This document shows, piece by piece, positions 1 to 5,446 of a DNA stretch of 8,343 nucleotides. The stretch is from an uncultured bacterium (GTDB lineage Bacteria; Bacillota_A; Clostridia; Oscillospirales; Oscillospiraceae): the NCBI GenBank assembly GCA_905214605.1, contig CAJMMY010000034.1, forward strand, positions 1 to 8,343, given 5' to 3'. Position 1 is the first letter of the stretch, and the number at the start of each line of letters is the position of its first letter. The position numbers and the translations under genes are program-made. The notes beneath the pieces were generated by a model. That model worked only from the letters and a program-made list of their open reading frames with translations. It made no database searches and was not told where the DNA came from.

Positions 1-198
1 CTGCTGGCTGTCTGCGGCAAAAACGCAGTTCAGAAGGGCATCAAAGCCGGCGAGCTGGTGAAAAAGGTTTCCGGTATCTGCGGCGGCTCCGGCGGCGGCA
101 AGCCCGATTCCGCTATGGGCGGCGGCAAGGATCTGACCAAGCTGGACGATGCGCTGGCAGTTGTGGACGATTTTGTGGCTGAAAAGCTGGGACTTTAA
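1..198 (+). CDS. alaS: Alanyl-tRNA synthetase, C-terminal end (partial)
   Basis: The window opens inside this gene; 65 residues and a TAA stop are visible in frame 1, and the start lies upstream. The tail resembles the end of the DHHA1/C-Ala region of alanyl-tRNA synthetase: an amphipathic stretch (KAGELVKKVSGICGG), then the glycine-rich signature GGSGGGKPDSAMGGGKD, then a final helix (LDDALAVVDDFVAEKLGL). In the family, the enzyme charges tRNA-Ala in the cytoplasm, and this glycine-rich motif belongs to the DHHA1 fold shared with DHH phosphoesterases. The catalytic and editing domains are outside the window, so only the tail supports the call. Codon use is GGC/GCC/CTG rich, as expected for a highly expressed gene. 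The HIT gene begins 21 bases after the stop, so the two are probably co-transcribed and share the terminator at 597-634. Confidence 0.9.
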   Translation: MLAVCGKNAVQKGIKAGELVKKVSGICGGSGGGKPDSAMGGGKDLTKLDDALAVVDDFVAEKLGL

Positions 199-204
199 TC
201 AATC

Positions 205-210
205 GGGAGG
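205..210 (+). promoter_or_regulatory. Ribosome binding site of the HIT gene
   Basis: GGGAGG lies 9 bases before the ATG at 220, in the short gap after the alaS stop. It fixes the start at 220. No promoter is visible in the gap, which favours read-through from alaS. Confidence 0.75.
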
Positions 211-219
211 AATTGCATC

Positions 220-561
220 ATGACGGATTGTTTGTTTTGCAAAATTGTGGCAGGGGAAATTCCCTCCACGAAAGTGTATGAAGATGAAAACGTACTGGCT
301 TTCCGGGATATCAATCCTCAGGCACCGGTGCATATTCTCGTGATTCCCAAGGAGCACATTACCAGTGCAGCTGCCATTACGGAGGAAAACTCCGTAGCGG
401 TTTCCCGCTGCTTTGAGGCAATCAGCAAGATTGCCCGGCAGGAGCATCTGGACAATGGTTTCCGGGTGATTTCCAATGTGGGCGAAGATGCGGGACAGAC
501 CGTGCCCCATCTGCACTTCCATATTCTGGCCGGTGTGAAAATGGGCGAGAAAATCGTCTGA
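220..561 (+). CDS. HIT-family (Hint-like) nucleotide-binding protein
   Basis: This complete 113-residue histidine-triad protein has the normal length for a bacterial Hint protein. The catalytic HxHxH motif is HLHFHIL, with histidines at 97, 99 and 101. The N-terminal DCLFCKIVAGEIP gives Cys4 and Cys7; with His46 (in IPKEHI) and His97 these match the zinc site seen in Firmicutes members of the family. Hint enzymes hydrolyse purine nucleoside phosphoramidates and adenylated small molecules, including aminoacyl adenylates. A position directly downstream of alaS is therefore suggestive of clean-up of aminoacyl-AMP, but that link is inference. The start at ATG 220 is set by the GGGAGG ribosome site. 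A strong hairpin terminator follows 35 bases after the stop, so this is the last gene of the alaS unit. All key residues are present. Confidence 0.95.
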   Translation: MTDCLFCKIVAGEIPSTKVYEDENVLAFRDINPQAPVHILVIPKEHITSAAAITEENSVAVSRCFEAISKIARQEHLDNGFRVISNVGEDAGQTVPHLHFHILAGVKMGEKIV

Positions 562-596
562 GACACGGGAAACAGAGAAAAAATAACCGAATGAAT

Positions 597-634
597 AAAA
601 ACCGGGCGTTCGTAGTGGCGGACGCCCGGTTTTT
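597..634 (+). terminator. Strong intrinsic terminator after the HIT gene
   Basis: The arms 597-612 and 619-634 pair over 16 base pairs with one T-G wobble (610/621) around a six-base loop (TAGTGG). The stem has a GC core (CCGGGCG against CGCCCGG) flanked by AAAAA on the left and TTTTT on the right, the standard Rho-independent pattern. Because the A and T runs pair, it could also work on minus-strand transcripts. It separates the alaS-HIT unit from comEC. Confidence 0.93.
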
Positions 635-635
635 C

Positions 636-644
636 TGTTATAAT
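636..644 (+). promoter_or_regulatory. Extended -10 promoter for the comEC operon
   Basis: TGTTATAAT is a perfect extended -10 element (TG-N-TATAAT), starting two bases after the terminator's T tract. No good -35 is visible; the bases 17 upstream (TGGCGG, 616-621) lie in the terminator loop and 3' arm. An extended -10 commonly makes up for a weak -35. Transcription would start near 651, leaving a leader of about 25 bases. The purine-rich GAGAGGGGG at 660-668 is the ribosome site for the GTG at 676. Confidence 0.6.
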
Positions 645-675
645 AACCCCATATTTTGCGAGAGGGGGCGCCGAT

Positions 676-2475
676 GTGGCAGGAAAAGTGCAGGAAGAGA
701 AACCCGCGATTCGTACCTTGGCATGGATTTCCGGCAGTTTCAGTGCAGCCGTGTTGGCGGCCCATTTTCTTGTACCGAAAGCATGGCTGCTGTGGGCGGC
801 ATTGATTGCGTTGTTGCCGCTACCTCTTGCGTTACTGCTCCGTTCCGCCAACCGAAAACGGCTATGCATCGTCTGTTTGTTCTGCGCGGCGGGATTTCTC
901 CGGTACTGGGGATATTGGAATCATACGGTTTTGCCGCCGGAGCAGTTTGCCGGAACCGAGCAGACCGTGACGTTTCGGGCGGTGGAGTTTCCAACGACCT
1001 ATGAGGAATACAGCTCTTTGACCGTTTATGCGGAGGAGCTGGATACCCGGGTGCTGCTGTACGATTACAATGAGCTGATGCCGGAGCTCCGCCCCGGAGA
1101 CCGCTTTCGGGCGTCGGTGAAGTTCGTTTCTGCCGGAATCCGAAAAGGCGAGGCAACGGACACCTATTATGCCCGGAATGTTTTTCTGCGGGGCTATTTG
1201 ACGGGCGCACCGGAACCGGAAACACCTTGGCGGGGCAAGGCGCTCTATGCACCGCAGTATGCGGCGCAATGGCTGGCAAACTCCATTCAGGTATGTTTTC
1301 CTCAGCAAACGGCAACTTTTCTGAAAGCATTGACCACCGGAGAGAAATCCGGTATTTATCAGGATTCCTCTCTGTATGTGCCCTTGTCATCTTCCGGAAT
1401 GATGCACATTGTGGCGGTGTCGGGCACCCATGTCAGCTACGTGGTGTTCCTCTGCTGCGCATTGTTGGGCGTACGGAAAGGCGGTCTGTTCAGCATATTG
1501 GCCATTGTGTTCTTTGCCATGATGACCGGCTTGTCTCCGTCGGTGATTCGCGCCGGTGCCATGCAGTCGATTCTGCTGTTGGCGCCTATTGTCCGCCGGG
1601 AAAATGACGCGCCCACGTCTTTATTGGCTGCGCTGATGGGTCTGCTGCTGGTCAATCCCGGGTCTGTGGGCTCGGTGAGTTTGCAGCTCAGCTTTGCCGC
1701 GGTGGCGGGATTGCTGTTTGCTGCGGGACCCTGCTATGCATTTTTGCGGGAGCGGAGCGGGAGATTGTACCGGCTGTGCCCGGCCTTGGGAAAATTTGTC
1801 TGCGGATCGCTGTCTGCTACCATTGGCGCAACGCTGTTTTCCACGCCCTTGGCAGCAATCCATTTCGGTTTTGTCTCCATGTACGGGGCACTGACCAATT
1901 TGTTGGTGCTGTGGCTGATTCCCATTTGCTTTGCCGGCGGATTTCTCACGGCGCTGCTCCATGGCATTTTGCCCGGAGTTTCCGGAATTCTGGCAGTGCC
2001 GCTGACCAAGGTGACAGAACTGATTTTCCGGTTGACCGGCGCCATCGGGCGGCTGCCCGGCGCGGTGGTCAGCTTTTCCGGCAACCATTTGGCTGTGCTG
2101 ATGGCGGTGTGCTATGGAATTTTGCTGGTGTGTATTCTGCTCCATGCCCGGGGCATTCGGGTCCGACCGCTGACGCCGATTTGTCTGTGCATTTGCGGGT
2201 ATTGCCTGCTGACCATGCAGACCCGCTACTGGTATGAGCACCATGACGTAGCCGCGGCGGTTGATGTGGGGCAGGGGCAGAGCATTGCGCTGCTGTCCGG
2301 AAAAGATACGGTGGTTGTGGATTGCGGCGGAGGACGAGGACGAAATTTTGCCGGAGATTCAATCCGCTGCGGAGCGCTTGGGCACCGAAATTATCCGGGT
2401 GAAGGAAGATACCCGGTTTCAACTGGAACGGCTGTCATTGGTGACCTATTGCTCTCCCTACGGGGGCGAAAATGA
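676..2475 (+). CDS. comEC: ComEC/Rec2 DNA-uptake channel, MBL domain broken by deletion and frameshift
   Basis: This 599-residue reading frame starts at GTG 676, 8 bases after GAGAGGGGG; the nearby ATG at 674 is in another frame. ComEC forms the inner-membrane channel that takes in single-stranded DNA during transformation. Residues 12-80 hold hydrophobic segments, about 90-185 the DUF4131/OB-like part, and about 205-500 the polytopic Competence domain with the signature MMHIVAVSGTHVSYVV near 242 and GLSPSVIRAGAM near 286. The MBL domain begins with DVGQGQS (Asp530) and VVVDCGGG (Asp549). Just after this the frame leaves the family: residues from about 560 to the TGA are unrelated, while the true continuation sits in frame 2 (2330-2815). 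The HxHxDH metal motif is missing from all frames. The channel part could still be made; nuclease-like activity of the C-terminal domain is unlikely. A sequencing or assembly fault is the main alternative to a true pseudogene. Confidence 0.85.
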   Translation: MAGKVQEEKPAIRTLAWISGSFSAAVLAAHFLVPKAWLLWAALIALLPLPLALLLRSANRKRLCIVCLFCAAGFLRYWGYWNHTVLPPEQFAGTEQTVTFRAVEFPTTYEEYSSLTVYAEELDTRVLLYDYNELMPELRPGDRFRASVKFVSAGIRKGEATDTYYARNVFLRGYLTGAPEPETPWRGKALYAPQYAAQWLANSIQVCFPQQTATFLKALTTGEKSGIYQDSSLYVPLSSSGMMHIVAVSGTHVSYVVFLCCALLGVRKGGLFSILAIVFFAMMTGLSPSVIRAGAMQSILLLAPIVRRENDAPTSLLAALMGLLLVNPGSVGSVSLQLSFAAVAGLLFAAGPCYAFLRERSGRLYRLCPALGKFVCGSLSATIGATLFSTPLAAIHFGFVSMYGALTNLLVLWLIPICFAGGFLTALLHGILPGVSGILAVPLTKVTELIFRLTGAIGRLPGAVVSFSGNHLAVLMAVCYGILLVCILLHARGIRVRPLTPICLCICGYCLLTMQTRYWYEHHDVAAAVDVGQGQSIALLSGKDTVVVDCGGGRGRNFAGDSIRCGALGHRNYPGEGRYPVSTGTAVIGDLLLSLRGRK

Positions 2476-2815
2476 CGGATTGATGATATTGGCCGGGGTG
2501 AACGGATATGATACGCTGATTACCGGCGATGTGGACCAACGGGCAGAGGTTTGGCTTGCCCGGCACGGCGCATTGCCGGACGGAGAATTGCTGATTGCCG
2601 GGCATCACGGAGCGTCCGGCTCCACCGGACAGACCATTCTCGATGCGTTTCAGCCGGATACGGCGGTGATTTCCGTGGGATATAACCATTACGGCCGCCC
2701 GGCTGAGGCGGTGTTGGAGCGATTGAATCAAGAACAGATTCCGGTGTATCGGACAGATTTGTCCGGTGATGTTGAAATAAGGATGGAAAAACATGGCGAA
2801 GAAGGAAACGCTTGA
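2330..2815 (+). pseudogene. comEC: comEC 3' fragment: rest of the MBL domain in frame 2
   Basis: Frame 2 from about 2330 encodes the C-terminal part of the ComEC MBL domain and ends at the TGA 2813-2815. Recognisable family segments in order are EDEDEILPEIQSAAERLGTE, NDGLMIL, DTLITGDV, AGHHGASGST (paired histidines at 2603-2608), AVISVGYNHYGRPAEAVL and VYRTDLSGDVEI. These match the end of ComEC proteins, where GHHGS and the N-x-YG-x-P segment are conserved. The frame can be opened upstream to a TTG at 2261, but the residues before 2330 are only the out-of-frame reading of the DVGQG region, with no ribosome site, so this is not an independent gene. The fragment has no signs of decay of its own (no stops), so the lesion is recent or an artefact. 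Its last 23 bases overlap holA. Confidence 0.85.
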
Positions 2816-3824
2816 TTACGGAAAATTAAAACGGAGCTTGAAAGAAGAGGGGCTGCAGCGCATCTATCTGCTGTACGGCGCGGAAGAATACCTCCGGGAA
2901 GACTTCGTAAATCTGCTGAAGAGCGTGTGTCTGCCGGACGGAGAAGATGATTTCAGCTACAAGCGGCTGAATCAGGAAACGTTTTCTCTGCGGGCATTCG
3001 GCGATGCGGTGGACGCCTTGCCGTTTTTGACGGAGCGGACCTTTGTAGAGGTTCGCGGGGTGGATTTGAACCGGGTTACGGAATCCGATGCGGATAAAAT
3101 GACGAAACTGCTGGGAGATGTGCCGGATTACTGCACGGTGGTGTTCGTGCAGGACGCGGGCTATGAACCGGACGGTCGGAAAAAGCTGACGAAAGCCATT
3201 CGGAAATACGGCCGGGACGTGGAGTTTACCGAGCAGCCCCAAAGCAACATTGTCAAGTGGGTGCGGAAACGTTTTGCTGCCCACGAAAAGCTGATTGACC
3301 CGGAAACGGCGGATTATCTGGTGAATTATTCCGGACATTTGATGCAGCAGCTCATTCCGGAAATTGAAAAAATTGCAGCCTATGCCCCCAATCAGGTGAT
3401 TACCCGGGAGGATATTCATGCCGTGGCCTCCAAATCCGCGGAAACGGCGGTGTATGAGCTGTCCGACCAGCTGTCGGTGCGCGACTATGAGGGCGCTGCC
3501 CGGGTGATGGGAGAACTGTTGGGACGCAAGGATACCGAGCCGATTATGCTGCTGGCGATGATTGGAAACCAGATGCGGAATATTTATGCCGCAAAACTGG
3601 CGGAGCGGGAGCACCGGGATAAAACGTATCTCACGGAGGTTACCGGAGTGCGCTTTGATTTCCTGCTCCGGAAACTCCGGGAAAACGCGAAAAAATTCAC
3701 TGTCGGCCGTTTGGAGCGGGCAGTGGAGCTGTGCGCGGAAACGGATTTCGCAATGAAAAGTTCCGCCGTGGAAGATGAGGATTTGTTGAAAGAATTGCTG
3801 ATTAAATTGGCGTTTGACGAGTGA
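2793..3824 (+). CDS. holA: DNA polymerase III delta subunit
   Basis: The 343-residue protein has the usual length for HolA/YqeN of Firmicutes. Delta is the clamp-loader subunit that opens the sliding clamp (DnaN) during replication. The N-terminal AAA+-like domain starts with YGKLKRSLKEEGLQRIYLLY followed by GAEEYLREDF, the delta version of the nucleotide-binding loop, which has no Walker A lysine pattern and is not expected to bind ATP. The segments DALPFLTERTFVEVRGVD (clamp-interaction region), VVFVQDAG, and the middle and C-terminal helices (MQQLIPEIEKIAAYA, AVYELSDQLS, PIMLLAMIGNQMRNIYAAKL) follow in the expected order. ATG 2793 is preceded by AAGGA at 2779-2783, inside the end of comEC, so translation was probably coupled to comEC. 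Its stop overlaps the next gene's GTG. The comEC-holA order is common in Firmicutes; rpsT, often next, is absent here. Confidence 0.95.
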   Translation: MAKKETLDYGKLKRSLKEEGLQRIYLLYGAEEYLREDFVNLLKSVCLPDGEDDFSYKRLNQETFSLRAFGDAVDALPFLTERTFVEVRGVDLNRVTESDADKMTKLLGDVPDYCTVVFVQDAGYEPDGRKKLTKAIRKYGRDVEFTEQPQSNIVKWVRKRFAAHEKLIDPETADYLVNYSGHLMQQLIPEIEKIAAYAPNQVITREDIHAVASKSAETAVYELSDQLSVRDYEGAARVMGELLGRKDTEPIMLLAMIGNQMRNIYAAKLAEREHRDKTYLTEVTGVRFDFLLRKLRENAKKFTVGRLERAVELCAETDFAMKSSAVEDEDLLKELLIKLAFDE

Positions 3825-4423
3825 AGAATATGGAAAAAGTACGGATAGAAGAAGTCATCGTTGTCGAGGGAAAATATGACCTGAATACGCTGAAACAGGT
3901 GGTAGACGCGACCATTGTCACCACCGATGGATTCGGTGTGTTCCACAACAGTGAGAAACTGAAACTGATTCGCCGTATGGCGGAGACCCGGGGCATCATT
4001 CTGTTGACGGATTCCGACGGCGCCGGGTTTGTGATTCGCAATTATCTGAAAAGCGGGGTAGACCCGAAACTGGTGAAAAACGCATACATTCCGGACCAAT
4101 ACGGCAAGGAAAAACGAAAGCGGGAGCGATCCAAGGAAGGCAAACTGGGGGTGGAAGGAATGCGCCCGGAGGTGCTGTTGGAGGCGCTGCGGAAAGCCGG
4201 CGCCACCATGGACGGAACCCCCGCGGGGCAGCGGGAGGAAAAAATCTCCAAGGCGGACCTGTACGCATTCGGATTGTCCGGACGACCGGGCAGCAATCAG
4301 CGCCGGCAGGCGCTGATGCAGCGGTTGGATTTGCCGGAGCGGCTGTCTCCCAACGCACTGCTGGACGTGCTGAACGGCTTGATGAGCCGGGAAGAATTTT
4401 TGGAATTGTATCAAGAACAATGA
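3821..4423 (+). CDS. RNase M5-like Toprim protein (DUF4093-type)
   Basis: This is a 200-residue protein from GTG 3821, which overlaps the holA stop (GTGA). An ATG at 3830 would give 197 residues, starts closer to the family's usual MEKV-type beginning, and cannot be excluded; neither has a strong ribosome site. The N-terminal Toprim domain shows EEVIVVEGKYD with the catalytic Glu16, then TTDGFGVF and the acidic pair in LLTDSDGAG (Asp64, Asp66). The C-terminal half (KLGVEGMRPEVLLEALRKAG, then KISKADLYAFGLSGRPGSNQ, with RRQALMQRL just after) matches the DUF4093 region of RNase M5. RNase M5 matures 5S rRNA precursors, bound with ribosomal protein L18. A basic stretch (KEKRKRERSKEGK) between the halves may contact RNA. 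The classic neighbour is ksgA; here it is holA, so exact substrate identity is less certain than the fold. Confidence 0.82.
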   Translation: MKNMEKVRIEEVIVVEGKYDLNTLKQVVDATIVTTDGFGVFHNSEKLKLIRRMAETRGIILLTDSDGAGFVIRNYLKSGVDPKLVKNAYIPDQYGKEKRKRERSKEGKLGVEGMRPEVLLEALRKAGATMDGTPAGQREEKISKADLYAFGLSGRPGSNQRRQALMQRLDLPERLSPNALLDVLNGLMSREEFLELYQEQ

Positions 4424-4434
4424 GGGGATTTCCA

Positions 4435-4483
4435 GGAACGATTTCCGGTGCGGCGCGTTCCGTCATAATCCGGAAAAAATCGT
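4435..4483 (+). other. Foldable sequence with two competing hairpins after the RNase M5-like gene
   Basis: ACGATTTCCGG (4438-4448) pairs with 4470-4483 over 11 base pairs with a three-A bulge (4474-4476); a small inner helix (4450-4453 with 4460-4463) can form in its loop. Alternatively GGAACG (4435-4440) pairs perfectly with CGTTCC (4456-4461), which excludes the first fold. No T tract follows, so this is not a typical intrinsic terminator. It lies in the 3' end of the comEC-holA-rnmV-like transcript, upstream of the nrdR promoter. The rest of the gap up to 4596 holds only the nrdR promoter and ribosome site. Confidence 0.4.
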
Positions 4484-4512
4484 GGGAATTCGTTAAAAAT
4501 TTGCAGGGAATA

Positions 4513-4541
4513 TTGTTTCCTGTTTCAAAATGTGATACAAT
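4513..4541 (+). promoter_or_regulatory. Probable nrdR promoter
   Basis: TTGTTT (4513-4518) and TACAAT (4536-4541) are separated by 17 bases, with TG one base before the -10 (TGATACAAT), making an extended -10. Transcription would begin near 4548, giving a leader of about 49 bases. The palindrome AATCA-GT-TGATT (4539-4550) spans the 3' end of the -10 and the likely start point, where a repressor could bind. I see no match to the 16-base NrdR box, so autoregulation is not supported. Confidence 0.6.
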
Positions 4542-4580
4542 CAGTTGATTCAAAACCGATACACCGATTTCGATTCCTAC

Positions 4581-4588
4581 AAAGGAGG
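4581..4588 (+). promoter_or_regulatory. Ribosome binding site of nrdR
   Basis: AAAGGAGG is a near-perfect Shine-Dalgarno sequence 8 bases before the ATG at 4597. It decides the start of nrdR. Confidence 0.88.
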
Positions 4589-4596
4589 CATTTGCC

Positions 4597-5064
4597 ATGA
4601 AATGTCCGTTTTGCGGCTACTCAGAAAGTAAGGTTATTGATTCCCGCCCTGCGGAAGAGGGCGTTTCCATTCGAAGAAGACGGGAGTGCTTGAGCTGCCA
4701 GAAACGGTTTACCACCTATGAAACGGTGGAGCGCATGCCCCTTGTTGTGGTCAAGCGGGACGGCAGCCGGCAGACGTTTGACAAAATTAAATTGATTAAC
4801 GGTATGCTCCGGGCTTGCGAAAAACGGCCCGTGGGTCTGCAGGAAATCGAGAAAATCGCCGATGACATCGAGCAGGAACTGATGGGCAAGTTGGACCACG
4901 AAATCAGTTCGGAGGAAGTGGGCGGTTTGGTCATGGACCGGCTGAAAGAGCTGGACGAAGTGGCTTACGTGCGCTTTGCATCGGTTTATCGTCAGTTTAA
5001 GGACATCAATACGTTTATGGATGAGCTGACCAAACTGCTCAGCGACCGGAGCCCCACGGAATAA
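4597..5064 (+). CDS. nrdR: Transcriptional repressor NrdR (zinc ribbon plus ATP-cone)
   Basis: This 155-residue protein has the standard length and layout of NrdR. The N-terminal zinc ribbon starts MKCPFCG (Cys3, Cys6) and closes with [17 protein letters not shown] (Cys31, Cys34). The ATP-cone runs from about residue 48 to 139, starting [20 protein letters not shown], with a helical core and the segment [17 protein letters not shown] near its end. NrdR senses ATP/dATP and represses ribonucleotide reductase genes by binding paired NrdR boxes; it acts in the cytoplasm on DNA. No reductase gene is in the window, so its targets are elsewhere. It appears to have its own promoter (4513-4541). The stop codon is one base from the stop of the convergent DUF4363 gene, with no terminator between, so transcripts from the two strands must overlap or end inside the opposing gene. 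Confidence 0.97.
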   Translation: MKCPFCGYSESKVIDSRPAEEGVSIRRRRECLSCQKRFTTYETVERMPLVVVKRDGSRQTFDKIKLINGMLRACEKRPVGLQEIEKIADDIEQELMGKLDHEISSEEVGGLVMDRLKELDEVAYVRFASVYRQFKDINTFMDELTKLLSDRSPTE

Positions 5065-5065
5065 A

Positions 5066-5446
5066 TCAGAAAATGCTGCGGAGGGTGGGGCGTTCCATGG
5101 AGACAATACTGTCTAAGTGGTAGCGCAGCTTTTCCATCGCCGCGGCGGTGCCGTCGGTGTCCGGGGATTGCAGACATTCCAGAACGTCGTAAAAGGCGTC
5201 GGAAGTGCTGTCAATTTCCGAGTGACGGAGAAACACATGGGTGTAGCCGTCGGCATTCAGCCAGATTTTCAGTGCAAGGCGCATTTCCATACGGGCTGTG
5301 TCGGTGTCTTCCGTCTGCAGCGCCGCAGCGGAGGAATCCAAATGCTGTCCGATGCGGTCGGACAGCGCGCTGAGATAGAAGAAATTTCCGAATGCGGACA
5401 GCAGAAGGGCAAGCAGCAAACCGGCTGCGCAGAGTTCTTTTTTCAA
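5066..5446 (-). CDS. DUF4363-type membrane-anchored protein, TTG start
   Basis: The best reading gives 126 residues from a TTG start (plus-strand CAA 5444-5446). AAAGGAG (plus 5455-5461) sits 8 bases upstream and the TTG overlaps the TGA of the DUF421 gene (TTGA), the layout of translational coupling. A longer frame opens upstream at 5557, but it would lie wholly inside the DUF421 gene and lacks family character. The protein has one N-terminal membrane segment or uncleaved signal anchor (residues 6-26), a short linker and an extracytoplasmic helical domain with DGYTHVFLRHSEID (67-79), DAFYDVLECL and the terminal ERPTLRSIF. This pattern and its position after a DUF421 gene match DUF4363 proteins of clostridia, whose function is unknown. 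It probably works with its partner at the membrane; that is inference. It runs head-on into nrdR. Confidence 0.8.
   Translation of the reverse strand: MKKELCAAGLLLALLLSAFGNFFYLSALSDRIGQHLDSSAAALQTEDTDTARMEMRLALKIWLNADGYTHVFLRHSEIDSTSDAFYDVLECLQSPDTDGTAAAMEKLRYHLDSIVSMERPTLRSIF

Noticed and set aside
591..1004. A plus-strand open frame of 137 codons starting at the terminator.
   Set aside because: It begins inside the terminator hairpin region and overlaps comEC in another frame; it has no ribosome site and no recognisable domain.
2261..2815. The frame 2 segment as an independent short MBL-fold gene.
   Set aside because: It has no ribosome site, its first 23 residues are the wrong-frame reading of the ComEC DVGQG region, and the rest is simply the end of the ComEC domain.
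4424..4596. A 5S rRNA, tRNA or small RNA gene next to the RNase M5-like gene.
   Set aside because: I see no tRNA or 5S-like sequence; only the hairpins and the nrdR promoter are supportable.
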